From positions 35,643 through 99,642 of the forward strand of contig DXHY01000046.1 of the NCBI GenBank assembly GCA_019113175.1: a DNA stretch of 64,000 nucleotides, written 5' to 3'. Of this stretch, positions 17,674 through 27,524 are shown piece after piece (positions within the stretch are counted from its first letter, which is position 1; every line of letters begins with the position of its first letter). A program made the translations under genes and the position numbers. Source of the stretch: Candidatus Eisenbergiella stercoravium (GTDB lineage Bacteria > Bacillota > Clostridia > Lachnospirales > Lachnospiraceae). The notes under the pieces are model-generated. The model was not told the DNA's origin. It made no database searches and worked only from the letters and a program-made list of their open reading frames with translations.

Positions 17674-19650
17674 ATGAAAATCAAACGGGCTGCCAGCATT
17701 CCGCTGGTTCTTCATGATCCTTATTTTTCCATCTGGTCAAATACGGATCATCTGTATGACGCTGATCCGACGCACTGGTGTGGTGCGCGTCAGCAGCTTC
17801 GCGGCTACGTGACCGTAGACGGGACGGTTTACTGCTTCCTGGGGGACCGGGAATATCATGAAACAATCTGCCAGAAAGAGGTAGATGTTACTCCTACGGC
17901 AACACAATACCTTTTTGAAAATGAAAAGATTATTTTAACGGTGCGTTTTACCTCTCCCCTTCTGCTGGAGGATTTCACGCTGGTATCCAGACCATGTACC
18001 TATGTGGATTTCAGGGTGGAAAGAAAGACTGACTGTGAGGTCCGTATAGATTTCCTTGCCTCTTCTGATCTGGTACAGAGCCGGAAAGATGCGCTGGTGG
18101 GAGGAACCGGAAGCAGAAAAGAAACAGAAAGCTGGCCGGCCTTTACGTATGCATGGATGGGCGGGGCATTTCAGAAGCCTCTGGGCAGCAGCGGAGATCA
18201 CGTTACAATCGACTGGGGATATGTCTATCTGGCTTCCGGAGAAGCGGATGCGGCTTTCCGTTATGATGAAAACGACGGCAAGCTGTACTGCCGCCTGCCT
18301 TTTGGAAAAGAAAAGCAGAGTGCAGGGCTGGTGATTGCGTATGATGATCTTCTTTCCATCAACTACTTCGGTCAGTGGAGAAAGGCGTACTGGACAGAAA
18401 AATACGCGGACATTCTGGATGCAGTCGGAGCGAGTCTGGCTGACCGTGAAAAAGTTCTGGCCCGTTCGGCTGCTTTTGACGAAGACCTTCTGAAAAAAGC
18501 AGAGGCCGCCGGAGGAGAGGAATATGCCCTTCTCTGCTGCTTTGGTTATCGTCATGCGGTTGCCGCGCATAAGCTGATTACGGATGAAGAGGGCAATGTT
18601 CTTTTCCTTTCCAAGGAAAATGACTCTAACGGATGTATTGGAACGGTGGATGTAAGCTATCCTTCGGTGCCGTTGTTTCTGCTGTATGATACGGAATATG
18701 TAAAGGGAATGCTGAGACCGGTGTTCCGCTTTGCGGCCTGCCCTGTATGGGAATATGATTTTGCCCCTCATGATGTGGGAAGATATCCTTATGCATGGGG
18801 ACAGGTATATGGACTTTCCGATGAGAAAAAACAGGAGTTTTCGGGAGAGCAGGGCGCTGTTTATCCGCCGTTTTACAGCTGGCCGGAAGGAAGCGGCATC
18901 TACGATTTCCGGTATCAGATGCCTGTGGAGGAATGCGGCAACATGCTGATTCTGACAGAGGCGGTCTGCATGCTGGATGGAAAGGCGGATTTTGCTGTAC
19001 CATATATGGAGACGCTGAAAAAGTGGACGCAGTATCTGATCCGGTATGGGGCGGATCCGGGAGAACAGCTCTGCACGGATGATTTTGCCGGCCACCTTTC
19101 CCATAATGTAAATCTGTCGGCGAAGGCAATCATGGGAATTGAAGCGTTTGCGCGTCTGGCCGGACGGCTCGGACGGAAGGAGGAAGCGGAGGAATATCAC
19201 AAAAGGGCGAAAGAAATGGCGGCAGACTGGGAAAAACGGGCTGCAGCAGGGGACCATTATGCGCTGGCGTTTGGAAGTCCTGAGACCTGGAGCCTGAAGT
19301 ATAATCTTGTCTGGGATAAATTTTTCGGGAGTGGTTTATTCTCCGATGAAGTATATGAAAAGGAACTGGACTGGTACGGAAGAAAAACAAACGAGTACGG
19401 CGTCCCTCTTGACAGCCGCAGGGATTATACCAAGAGTGACTGGATCCTCTGGTGTGCTGCGATGGCCGGAGACAAGGAGAAAGCAGCGAAGCTGATCCGT
19501 CCGGTAGCGCATTATCTGGAAAATACGAAGACACGCGTGCCGTTTTCCGACTGGTACGAAACGGTAACGGGAGAATATTGCCACTTTATTGCGCGAAGTG
19601 TACAGGGCGGGCTTTTCATGCCGATGCTGATGCTGGAGAAGAGAGGATAA
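17674..19650 (+). CDS. Glutaminase A-like protein (DUF5127/DUF4965/DUF1793 architecture)
   Basis: A 658-residue protein without a visible signal peptide. The N-terminus LVLHDPYFSIWSNTDHLYD is the entry to the beta-sandwich domain of fungal GtaA-like proteins. The second half is an alpha-barrel (HAVAAHKLI, then YAWGQVYGL and the C-terminal DWYETVTGEYCHFIARSVQGG). The family is annotated as glutaminase in fungi, but in gut bacteria its members sit beside glycoside hydrolases, so a sugar-related role is equally likely. AAAGGAGAA precedes the ATG. The gene survives intact downstream of the decayed fructan genes. Confidence 0.75.
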   Translation: MKIKRAASIPLVLHDPYFSIWSNTDHLYDADPTHWCGARQQLRGYVTVDGTVYCFLGDREYHETICQKEVDVTPTATQYLFENEKIILTVRFTSPLLLEDFTLVSRPCTYVDFRVERKTDCEVRIDFLASSDLVQSRKDALVGGTGSRKETESWPAFTYAWMGGAFQKPLGSSGDHVTIDWGYVYLASGEADAAFRYDENDGKLYCRLPFGKEKQSAGLVIAYDDLLSINYFGQWRKAYWTEKYADILDAVGASLADREKVLARSAAFDEDLLKKAEAAGGEEYALLCCFGYRHAVAAHKLITDEEGNVLFLSKENDSNGCIGTVDVSYPSVPLFLLYDTEYVKGMLRPVFRFAACPVWEYDFAPHDVGRYPYAWGQVYGLSDEKKQEFSGEQGAVYPPFYSWPEGSGIYDFRYQMPVEECGNMLILTEAVCMLDGKADFAVPYMETLKKWTQYLIRYGADPGEQLCTDDFAGHLSHNVNLSAKAIMGIEAFARLAGRLGRKEEAEEYHKRAKEMAADWEKRAAAGDHYALAFGSPETWSLKYNLVWDKFFGSGLFSDEVYEKELDWYGRKTNEYGVPLDSRRDYTKSDWILWCAAMAGDKEKAAKLIRPVAHYLENTKTRVPFSDWYETVTGEYCHFIARSVQGGLFMPMLMLEKRG

Positions 19651-19664
19651 CACTCCTGTTTACC

Positions 19665-19725
19665 CCTGACAGTCGAAACGCCTGGCGGTGTTTTTCATGA
19701 AGAAAAGCGCTGTCAGGCGTTTTTA
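19665..19725 (+). terminator. Terminator after the glutaminase-like gene
   Basis: CCTGACAG (19665-19672) pairs with CTGTCAGG (19710-19717) and is followed by CGTTTTTA. An inner smaller hairpin around ACGCC/GGCGGT is also possible. It ends the metabolic region. Confidence 0.55.
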
Positions 19726-19765
19726 TGGTGAAAGGATGATGGCCGGGACGTAAAATCGTTTCCGG

Positions 19766-19794
19766 TTGTCTCCGGACGTGAAAAGTGTTATACT
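19766..19794 (+). promoter_or_regulatory. Promoter at the head of the polysaccharide locus
   Basis: TTGTCT (19766-19771), 17-bp spacer, TATACT (19789-19794). A start near 19801 excludes the more upstream in-frame start codons and supports ATG 19844. Confidence 0.6.
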
Positions 19795-19843
19795 TTCATC
19801 AGTTTTGGAACGGGGCTGCCTCCGGAGGGGCGGCGGGCGACGT

Positions 19844-21586
19844 ATGGAAGGAAAAACGGGTACAGTGCGGAAGTTAAAGGGAAAAGGCGTATCTGCCTGG
19901 TTGATGAAAAATATGGTCTGGCTGCTGGGAATGGCGGTCGGAATCGTGACATTTCTGTGTATTTACGGCGTTCATGTGCTGAATGTTGCCTATACGGACT
20001 GGCTGCTCGGGGGAGGAGATCTGACGCAGCATTATCTTGGCTGGTGCTTTTTTCGGGACAGCAGCTGGACCTTCCCGATCGGACTGATGGACCGGATGTC
20101 ATATCCTTTTGAGGTTTCCGTAATCTTTACGGATTCCGTTCCGCTTCTGGCGGTGTTCTTTAAGCTTTTCCGGGGAATTCTTCCGGATCAGTTTCAGTAT
20201 TTCGGACTGTGGGGGCTTCTTTGTTTTGCGCTGCAGGGAGCCTTCGGAGCTCTTCTTATTTTTCATTATGTGGGAAAAAAGGCGGAGGCGGCTGTGGGAA
20301 GCGTGCTTTTCGTCATCGCGCCCGTCATGCTTTCACAGATGACGGTAAATATGGCGCTGGGTGCGCAGTGGCTGATTCTTGCCTGCCTGTATCTCGGCCT
20401 GTGCAGGACGAGGATGAAGGCCGCGCATGCCGTGGTCTGCTGGGGGGCGGCAGGGATTCTGGCCGCGGGAATCCAGCTTTATTTCATTCCGATCTGCGCG
20501 CTGATTCTGATCAGCTTCTTTCTGGCGGATCTGGTGAGAAAGACGAGGGTGGCCGGCGGGCTTCTTGCAATAATATCCTACAGTGTCTGTTCGGTGGGAA
20601 TGGTCGCTCTTCTGGGAGGCTTTTCCCATGAGCATATTCCGGACTTCACCGCGCTTGGACAGTCCGGTTTTAATCTGAACGGACTGTTTAACACACAGGG
20701 CTGGTCCCAGGTGCTGGAGGCTCTTCCGGTTTATGGAGACAATCCGGAGGAGGGGCTGGCATTTCCGGGAACGGGCATTCTTTTGACGCTGGCGGCGGGG
20801 CTTTTTGCCTGGTTTCTGCGTCTGATGTACCGGCTGTTTGTCAGAAGGGAAAATATTTTTGCAAATGTGGGCTTTCCGTTCAAACGCCGCGGGGAAGCGG
20901 CTTCGGACGGCCCCTACCGGAGAAAAAGAGAAAATGCTGAGGCGTTCCTTTTTCTGGTGCTTCTTTGCGTTCTGGTCGCTCTGTCTCCCCAGGTAGCTTT
21001 AGGTTCTGAAGTGATAGCGAGCTATTCCCTTCCGGTTTGGGTGACCAGGCTGTGGGGAATGGTTGGAACTACGGGGCGGTTTATCTGGCCGGTGGTCTAT
21101 CTGGTCATTTTGGGAAGCGTGGTTTTCATGGAAAAGGAGATGCCCTGGCAGAGTATGGCTGCGGTGCTTCTTCTGATTTTCGCCGTGCTTCAGGTGTCCG
21201 ATGGAAAGTGGCAGCTCATGCAGAGGCAGGTGCAGTTTAGCACCGATTATGAATATGAAAGCCCGCTGGACGATGCGCAGTGGGAGGTATGGGCGGAAGA
21301 TGATGATATCGAGCACATGGTTTTCGTATCGTATCTGTTGGAGGACGAGGATCTGGTAAGCGAGCTTTCCGTGTATGCGTGGGAGAGCGGGATGACGGTG
21401 AATGATTTCTGCAGTGCATGTCAGACGATCCGGACAGAGGCGGCGGAGGATCTTCTGGATGCGCTGGCGGATGTGCGGGAGGATACACTGTACATTTATC
21501 GCGCTTCGGATGAGGCCATGTGCGTCAGCCCGGACATGGACTATACGCATGTGGATGGTGTGATTGTAGGGACGGCGAAGGGATAG
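19844..21586 (+). CDS. Polytopic membrane protein, DUF6311-like
   Basis: A 580-residue integral membrane protein with about ten hydrophobic segments and a soluble C-terminal tail. The first outside loop reads TDWLLGGGDLTQHYLGWCFF, then SSWTFPIGLMDRMSYPFEVSV, a pattern seen in DUF6311 proteins and reminiscent of GT-C glycosyltransferases, where early acidic residues bind metal or lipid phosphate. Probably transfers a sugar from a polyprenyl-phosphate donor outside the membrane; not proven. The stop codon is inside the first unit of an 18-bp tandem repeat. Confidence 0.7.
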   Translation: MEGKTGTVRKLKGKGVSAWLMKNMVWLLGMAVGIVTFLCIYGVHVLNVAYTDWLLGGGDLTQHYLGWCFFRDSSWTFPIGLMDRMSYPFEVSVIFTDSVPLLAVFFKLFRGILPDQFQYFGLWGLLCFALQGAFGALLIFHYVGKKAEAAVGSVLFVIAPVMLSQMTVNMALGAQWLILACLYLGLCRTRMKAAHAVVCWGAAGILAAGIQLYFIPICALILISFFLADLVRKTRVAGGLLAIISYSVCSVGMVALLGGFSHEHIPDFTALGQSGFNLNGLFNTQGWSQVLEALPVYGDNPEEGLAFPGTGILLTLAAGLFAWFLRLMYRLFVRRENIFANVGFPFKRRGEAASDGPYRRKRENAEAFLFLVLLCVLVALSPQVALGSEVIASYSLPVWVTRLWGMVGTTGRFIWPVVYLVILGSVVFMEKEMPWQSMAAVLLLIFAVLQVSDGKWQLMQRQVQFSTDYEYESPLDDAQWEVWAEDDDIEHMVFVSYLLEDEDLVSELSVYAWESGMTVNDFCSACQTIRTEAAEDLLDALADVREDTLYIYRASDEAMCVSPDMDYTHVDGVIVGTAKG

Positions 21587-21650
21587 CCGACGGCGAAGGG
21601 ATAGCCGACGGCGAAGGGACAGCCGGCGATGAAAGGACAGCTGACGGCGG
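21571..21650 (+). repeat. 18-bp tandem repeat at a gene junction
   Basis: Units of gacggcgaagggatagcc at 21571-21588 and 21589-21606, a near copy at 21607-21624 (one change), a diverged copy at 21625-21642 and the start of a fifth. The TAG of the upstream gene lies in unit 1; reading on in the second gene's frame would give GEGIAD repeats. Confidence 0.85.
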
Positions 21651-21711
21651 GAAAGAGCCTCCTGAGAAACGGAAATGGCGGGAGCGGCAGGAGAAAGAAA
21701 GGACAAAACGA

Positions 21712-23385
21712 ATGACGCAGAGTACGGATATGATAAAGGAGATTCTCGGAAAAATACCGCAGCGCATCCGCTGGTGCTTCTGCGCGGGGATGATATCGGG
21801 AATCCTGATCCATGCCTATATGTTTACCAATAAGCTGCCCAACTGGGACGACATCAATAATGTGGGCAGCTTCGGTGTGGGATCGGAGTTCGGAAGATGG
21901 TTCCTGAAATATGTCAATCCGCTGGACGGGATCTGGAGTGTTCCCTGGATCGGCGGACTGTTTGCGGTGGCATTTTTGTCTCTGGCTGCCTGCATGGTGG
22001 TCGCGGCCCTGGATATCCGGAGCCTGACCGGTGTGGTGATCGTCCCGCTCATGATGCTTTCCTTTCCCTCCGTATGCAGCATGTTCACCTTCATGTTCAC
22101 GGCGGACTGTTATGCGGTGGGGATTTTCCTGGCCTGTACGGCGGCGTGGCTGATTCGCAGATACCGCTTTGGCTTTCTGCCCGGAATCGTGCTTCTGGTG
22201 CTCAGCCTGGGGCTGTATCAGGCATATTTGTGCGTGGCGCTGGGCATTCTGGTCTGCGGCCTGTTTCTTGATCTGCTCCGGGCGGAGAAGGAGGAAGGAA
22301 CTGAGCAGCGTCAGTCAGACCGTGGTATCCCGGCAGCAGCGGTCAGAAACGTATTCTTACGCGGTGTAAAAACTTTTGTGGTGCTTCTTGCATCTGTAGC
22401 TTTATACAGCCTGATCGCGCGGCGGATCTTTCCGGAGCTGGATTCCTATAACGGCTTAAGCCAGATGGGGCAGATTGACCTGGTGAGGCTTCCCCGGCTG
22501 ATTCTGCGGGCCTTCCGCTGGGTGGCGGAGTATTTTATTCTGAAGCCATATTCCTTTGTGAACGGTTTTACCAGGGGACTGAATGTGGTCTGCTGTCTGC
22601 TGGCGGCAGCGTTTGTGATCGCCTGGTTTGTGAAAAAAAGGCTCTGGAAGCAGCCGGCAGCCGCTCTGCTCTATCTGTTTCTGGCGGCGGCTGTTCCCCT
22701 TTCCATGGGCGCCATCATCATCATGGCTCCGGATGCCAGCGTCAGCATGCTGATGCTTTATCAGTACGTGATTCTCTATATTTTCATCATGGCCATGCTG
22801 GAACGGAGCCTGCAGAAGGAGAACAGCCTGTTTTCTGCCGGGAGCGGAAGCGAAAAGGCCGGGCGGGGCTTTTCCCGCAGACTGCCCGGAGTTCTCAGCC
22901 TGTTTGTTACCGTCGTGCTTCTGCTGGTGGGATATGAGAATTTTGTGGTGACGAATGAGGCCTATTTCCGGATGGACATCGCCTACGAGCGCGCCTATGC
23001 CTATTATAACCGGATCATGGAACGGATCGAGGACACAGAAGGCTATCAGCCGGGCGATGCCTTCGCCCTGGTCGGGGAATACGGCCTGAGCGAAACGCCG
23101 GATCTGCTGGGAAGCTATTCCATGGATGGGGAACGATTTGAGGATATGTCCGGTGTTGCAAAGGAAACCGGGCTGCTCACCAGCGGAGTGCGTCATAATT
23201 TCATGAAAATTTATATCGGCGTGGAAATGCCGGATGTGAGCGAGGAAACCCTGGAGGCCATCCGGCAGACAGAGGAATATCAGAGCATGCCCGCCTATCC
23301 GGCGGAAGGCTGTGTGAAGAAAATCCTGGATGTGTGGGTGGTGAAGACCTGCGAGGAGACGCTGACCCCTCAGGGGGAGGAGTGA
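21712..23385 (+). CDS. GtrII-like polytopic glucosyltransferase
   Basis: A 557-residue membrane protein with about ten helices. The N-terminal loop after the first helix, TNKLPNWDDINNVGSFGVGSEFGRWFL (shown only as landmarks NWDDI and GRW), matches the Glucos_trans_II/GtrII family, which moves glucose from undecaprenyl-phosphate to surface polysaccharide. ATG 21712 is preferred; the frame is open upstream through the tandem repeat, but that part is repeat-derived. A GtrB-like donor synthase is encoded at 33176. Confidence 0.75.
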   Translation: MTQSTDMIKEILGKIPQRIRWCFCAGMISGILIHAYMFTNKLPNWDDINNVGSFGVGSEFGRWFLKYVNPLDGIWSVPWIGGLFAVAFLSLAACMVVAALDIRSLTGVVIVPLMMLSFPSVCSMFTFMFTADCYAVGIFLACTAAWLIRRYRFGFLPGIVLLVLSLGLYQAYLCVALGILVCGLFLDLLRAEKEEGTEQRQSDRGIPAAAVRNVFLRGVKTFVVLLASVALYSLIARRIFPELDSYNGLSQMGQIDLVRLPRLILRAFRWVAEYFILKPYSFVNGFTRGLNVVCCLLAAAFVIAWFVKKRLWKQPAAALLYLFLAAAVPLSMGAIIIMAPDASVSMLMLYQYVILYIFIMAMLERSLQKENSLFSAGSGSEKAGRGFSRRLPGVLSLFVTVVLLLVGYENFVVTNEAYFRMDIAYERAYAYYNRIMERIEDTEGYQPGDAFALVGEYGLSETPDLLGSYSMDGERFEDMSGVAKETGLLTSGVRHNFMKIYIGVEMPDVSEETLEAIRQTEEYQSMPAYPAEGCVKKILDVWVVKTCEETLTPQGEE

Positions 23386-23412
23386 GAACTCATGCCTTAT
23401 CTGGCAGGCGGT

Positions 23413-23442
23413 TTGCCAGCGGTGTCCGTTCTGTGATAAAAT
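23413..23442 (+). promoter_or_regulatory. Internal promoter before the GT52-like gene
   Basis: TTGCCA (23413-23418), 18-bp spacer, extended -10 TGATAAAAT (TAAAAT 23437-23442). A small CGTCT/AGACG hairpin follows in the leader, then AAAGGAGA before ATG 23527. Confidence 0.55.
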
Positions 23443-23526
23443 AATACATCTTTTTATGTCAACGCATGCCGCGTCTGTGAAGACGGCATAATCAGAAAAT
23501 GATCAAAATCATAAAGGAGACCCGGA

Positions 23527-24594
23527 ATGAGGGATCGGATTTATGTCTGCCATACCTTCTATCATGTCTATGTGGCATGTCTGAAGGAACTGAATCTTCC
23601 GATGGAAGAACGCGGGAAAGCGGACATGGTGCTTAGCACCATGTCCTGCGATTTCGGAAATCTGTCTGAGAGACTTTCGGCAAGCGGCCTGTTCGGGAAG
23701 GTTTTCATCTTTGAAGAGCAGGAGGAGAGCAGGGTCCCCGGACTTGCGAAATACCATAAGGACAGGGGAAATATCGTCCTGAACATGCTTGCGAGAATGG
23801 TGCTCTGCAAAAAGCTGGGAGCGGCGCAGGAGGCATACGTTCCTGTGGATTTCAGGCAGTACCGGGATATTTATGTGTTCTGTGACTCCGACCCGATAGG
23901 CTATTATTTAAGCTGGAAGAAAATCCGTTACCACGCCATGGAGGACGGGCTGGACTGCATCCGTTATTATGACACGGCCAGATACGACAACCGGGGGCAT
24001 TTTAAGCTGAAGGCGCTGCTGGCATCCTGGAATCTGATTTTCATCCAGAATGGCTGGGGAAAATATTGCATAGACATGGAAGTGAACAATATTTCCGTTC
24101 TGGAGCATCCCTGTCCGAAATATATCGAGTGCCCCAGGGAAAAGCTGGTGCAGGCGCTGACCGCAGAAGGGCGCGACTGCCTGCTGGGTATTTTTCTGGA
24201 AAATAAGGAAAAGCTGGTGGAGCAGCTCACCAAAGGAGCGCATCATGAGAAAAAGGTTCTGATCCTGACGGAGCCGCTGTGCGACCTGAAGACACGGGAG
24301 CGGATCTTCCGTGACATCATCGCGGAATACGGGAAAGACGCACAGGTGATTTTAAAACCCCATCCCAGGGACATACTGGATTATGAGAAGCTCTTTTCCG
24401 ATTACGTGGTTCTTCCCGGGAAATTTCCCATGGAAATGATGAATTTCCTTCCGGATTTTCAGGTGGAGAAGGTGATTTCCGTTTTCACGGTGACGGACGC
24501 CATTCATTACGCGAAGGAAAAGGTGTATCTGGGAGAGGATTTCATGGACAAATATGAGGCTCCGGAAATCCACCGGCAGAACGAAGCGATATAA
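23527..24594 (+). CDS. GT52-like glycosyltransferase
   Basis: A 355-residue cytoplasmic protein. It begins MRDRIYVCHTFYHVYVAC, like glycosyltransferase family 52 and related sialyltransferases, and carries the signature KPHPRD near residue 280, where the HP motif contacts the nucleotide of the donor. Further C-terminal VISVFTVTDAIHYAKE fits the fold. GT52 members add sialic acid or hexoses to surface glycans; the donor here is not determinable. Confidence 0.72.
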   Translation: MRDRIYVCHTFYHVYVACLKELNLPMEERGKADMVLSTMSCDFGNLSERLSASGLFGKVFIFEEQEESRVPGLAKYHKDRGNIVLNMLARMVLCKKLGAAQEAYVPVDFRQYRDIYVFCDSDPIGYYLSWKKIRYHAMEDGLDCIRYYDTARYDNRGHFKLKALLASWNLIFIQNGWGKYCIDMEVNNISVLEHPCPKYIECPREKLVQALTAEGRDCLLGIFLENKEKLVEQLTKGAHHEKKVLILTEPLCDLKTRERIFRDIIAEYGKDAQVILKPHPRDILDYEKLFSDYVVLPGKFPMEMMNFLPDFQVEKVISVFTVTDAIHYAKEKVYLGEDFMDKYEAPEIHRQNEAI

Positions 24595-24614
24595 AAAAGG
24601 AGCGGCATTCGGAT

Positions 24615-26366
24615 ATGCGGAAAATACTGAAGAAAATGAATGTCCTGCTGGACGGCAGGCAGAAGGCGAAAATGGGCGGGATCATCGTGCTGATGTTCAT
24701 CGGCGCCCTGCTTGAGGCGTGCAGCATCGGACTGGTCATCCCGGTGATCCAGACGCTTCTGGACCCGGAGGAGGTGACAGGGGACGGCTATCTGGGAAAT
24801 CTGTACCGTTTCCTGGGGATGAAGAGCACCTCCCAGTTCACCATCCTGATGCTGGCGGCGATCATCGCGGCCTTCGTTCTGAAAAATGTGTTCCTGTATT
24901 TTCAGAACGTGGTGCAGCTCCGTTTTGTGTATACAAACCAGTTTGCCACGTCCCGCAGGATGATGATCAATTTCATGCAGCGGCCCTATGAATACTATCT
25001 GAACGCGGATACCTCCGTGATTCAGAGAAGCATCACTTCGGACGTAAACAACATGTACGGGCTGATTCTTGCCTGCCTGCAGCTGACCAGCGAGGTGATC
25101 ATGTTCGTGATCCTGACCATCGTGCTGATGGTGCAGGACCCTCTGATGACGGTGGTGATCGCCGCCCTGCTGGTTGTGGTGCTTCTGGTCATCAAGAACA
25201 TTTTAAAGCCCATCATGAAGAAGGCGGGCGAGGAAAATCAGGATTATTACAGCGGCCTGTATAAATGGATCGACCAGTCGGTGATGGGAATCAAGGAAAT
25301 CAAAATCGCCAACCGGGAGAGCTATTTCATCAATGAATATGCCAAATGCGGGGCCGGCTATGTGGGCGCGGTGCAGAAGTACAACATCTACAACTCCACC
25401 CCCAGGCTCCTGATCGAAACGGTCTGCATCGCCGGACTGATGCTGTATCTGATCTTCCAGATTCTGGCCGGCGGAAACATGACGGAGATGGTGGCGCAGA
25501 TCGGCGTGTTCGCGGTGGCGGCCATGCGGCTTCTGCCCAGCGCCAACCGGATCAACAACTATCTCACCTCCATTTCCTATTTTGAGCCGTTCTTCATGGG
25601 CGTGAGCGACAATCTTCAGGAAGAGATTCACGACGGCAGCGTGGACTATGACGCAGAGACCTATCTGCAGAAAAAAGAAGTGGAGAAGCTTCCGGTCCAT
25701 GAAAAGATCGAGCTGAAAAACATTGTCTATCATTATCCCAACAGCGAGGTGCTGATTTTTGACCATGCAGATATGACCATTCCCGTGGGAAGCTCCGTGG
25801 GCGTGGTGGGAACCTCCGGCGCGGGAAAGACCACCATCATCGATATTCTTCTCGGCCTCCTGAACATTCAGGAGGGGCAGATTCTGGCGGACGGCGTGGA
25901 GGTGCGGGACCACTATGAGGAATGGCTGAAAAACATCGGCTACATTCCACAGACCATCTTCATGATCGATTCCTCCATCCGCAAGAACGTGGCCTTCGGC
26001 GTCCCGGATGAGGAAATCGACGATGAGAAGGTGTGGCAGGCATTAAAGGAGGCGCAGCTGGACGAATTCGTGCGCGGCCTTCCGGAGGGACTGGATACCA
26101 GCATCGGAGAGAGAGGCATCCGTATCTCCGGCGGACAGCGGCAGAGGATCGGTATCGCAAGGGCGCTGTTCGAAGATCCGGAGGTGCTGGTGCTGGACGA
26201 AGCGACTTCCGCGCTGGACAATGAGACGGAGGCGGCGATCATGGATTCCATCAACCACCTGCACGGAAAGAAGACCCTGATCATCATTGCCCACCGTCTG
26301 CAGACCATCGAAAAATGCGATATGGTCTACCGGGTGGAGGACGGACAGATCAGACGGGAGCGGTAA
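24615..26366 (+). CDS. ABC transporter permease-ATPase, PglK-like flippase
   Basis: A 583-residue half-transporter: six membrane helices in residues ~20-310, then an ATPase with Walker A GTSGAGKTT, signature ISGGQRQR, Walker B VLVLDEATS and switch His in IIAHR. The length, single-chain layout and start (LEACSIGLVIPVIQTLLDP) match PglK/WlaB flippases for lipid-linked oligosaccharides. It lies 20 nt after the GT52-like gene in the polysaccharide operon and is the only flippase visible, as no Wzx is present. Confidence 0.85.
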   Translation: MRKILKKMNVLLDGRQKAKMGGIIVLMFIGALLEACSIGLVIPVIQTLLDPEEVTGDGYLGNLYRFLGMKSTSQFTILMLAAIIAAFVLKNVFLYFQNVVQLRFVYTNQFATSRRMMINFMQRPYEYYLNADTSVIQRSITSDVNNMYGLILACLQLTSEVIMFVILTIVLMVQDPLMTVVIAALLVVVLLVIKNILKPIMKKAGEENQDYYSGLYKWIDQSVMGIKEIKIANRESYFINEYAKCGAGYVGAVQKYNIYNSTPRLLIETVCIAGLMLYLIFQILAGGNMTEMVAQIGVFAVAAMRLLPSANRINNYLTSISYFEPFFMGVSDNLQEEIHDGSVDYDAETYLQKKEVEKLPVHEKIELKNIVYHYPNSEVLIFDHADMTIPVGSSVGVVGTSGAGKTTIIDILLGLLNIQEGQILADGVEVRDHYEEWLKNIGYIPQTIFMIDSSIRKNVAFGVPDEEIDDEKVWQALKEAQLDEFVRGLPEGLDTSIGERGIRISGGQRQRIGIARALFEDPEVLVLDEATSALDNETEAAIMDSINHLHGKKTLIIIAHRLQTIEKCDMVYRVEDGQIRRER

Positions 26367-26394
26367 CGGCGTGAATGCGCGGAAAGGAAGCAGA

Positions 26395-27519
26395 ATGGTT
26401 TCAGGCAGAAAAAGACAGGCGAATTTTGAATTGCTCCGCATACTGGCCATGCTGATGGTGGTCGTGATGCATTTTCTGGCACAGACAGAAGCGCTGCCTG
26501 CAGCAGAAGCGGGACGTTTTCCAACGGAGCGGGAGGGGTTCGGCATTCTTGTGGAAGCCTTCTGCATTGTGGCTGTGAACGTCTATGTGCTGCTGAGCGG
26601 CTATTTCCTTTCGGAAAAGGCCTTTTCCTTCCGGAGACTCTTAAAGCTTCTGCTTCAGATTCTGTTCTACACCCTGCTGATTCCGGTCGTTCTCGCTCTG
26701 GCCGGGCAGCTTTCCTGGCAGGAGGTGCTGAACCCCTATCATCTGTGGAGCTGCCTGTTCCCGGTGGAAAGCGGACACTACTGGTTTGTGACCGCCTACG
26801 TGGTCATGCTTCTCTTTTCTCCGGCGCTGAACGCGGCGGTGCGCACGCTTTCCCGCAGGCAGCTGAAGGCGGCCATTCTGCTTCTGCTGGTGTTTTTCTG
26901 CTTCGGAAAAAGCCTGAGCATTCTGCCCTTCGGCACGGACCGATACGGGTATGATTTCGGCTGGTTCTGCTGCCTGTATCTGATCGCGGCCTATCTGAGA
27001 AAGCACGGGAGCACCTTCCTTTATGGAAAAAAGAGGGGAGCGGCGCTCTACCTGCTTTCCTGCGCGGGAGTGGCCGCGGTTTCCCTGATCTGCCTGTATG
27101 TGTGCGGACGGACGGGGGCGCTTGAATATTATGCCTCGGTTCCCTTCCACTATAATTTTCTCCTGTGCCTGACAGGGGCGCTGGGGCTGTTTTCCTTTTT
27201 TGCGGGGCTGAGGCTTCCGGAGGGCGGTGCGGCGGTGGCCATACGGCGGATTTCGCCTGCCGTGTTCGGCGTGTACCTGATTCATGAACACGTGGATGTG
27301 AGTTCCCGCTGGGCCATGTGGATTGTGAGAGATGTTTCTGAGCATTTCTGGGGATATCTGATCCAGATGACGGAGAGCGTGCTTCTGGTATTTCTGGTAT
27401 CGGTCTGCATCGATCTGCTGCGGGCCAGACTGTTTGATGTTGTGGGAAGGACGTTCTCCCGCACCAGGGCGGGAGAGCGTCTGAACCGGCTTCTCGACAG
27501 ACTGGACGCGATGGAATGA
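26395..27519 (+). CDS. Acyltransferase family 3 membrane protein
   Basis: A 374-residue protein with about ten helices. The family start NFELLRILAMLMVVVMHF contains the catalytic His, followed by ALLSGYF-type NVYVLLSGYFLSEK. These enzymes O-acetylate or O-succinylate polysaccharides. ATG 26395 follows GGAAAGGAAG. The stop codon lies six bases before copy B of the hairpin element. Confidence 0.85.
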   Translation: MVSGRKRQANFELLRILAMLMVVVMHFLAQTEALPAAEAGRFPTEREGFGILVEAFCIVAVNVYVLLSGYFLSEKAFSFRRLLKLLLQILFYTLLIPVVLALAGQLSWQEVLNPYHLWSCLFPVESGHYWFVTAYVVMLLFSPALNAAVRTLSRRQLKAAILLLLVFFCFGKSLSILPFGTDRYGYDFGWFCCLYLIAAYLRKHGSTFLYGKKRGAALYLLSCAGVAAVSLICLYVCGRTGALEYYASVPFHYNFLLCLTGALGLFSFFAGLRLPEGGAAVAIRRISPAVFGVYLIHEHVDVSSRWAMWIVRDVSEHFWGYLIQMTESVLLVFLVSVCIDLLRARLFDVVGRTFSRTRAGERLNRLLDRLDAME

Positions 27520-27524
27520 GGTCA

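Noticed and set aside
17935..19257. Minus-strand open frame opposite the glutaminase-like gene
   Set aside because: Basic, His/Arg-rich low-information translation, no start signal; a shadow of the plus-strand gene.
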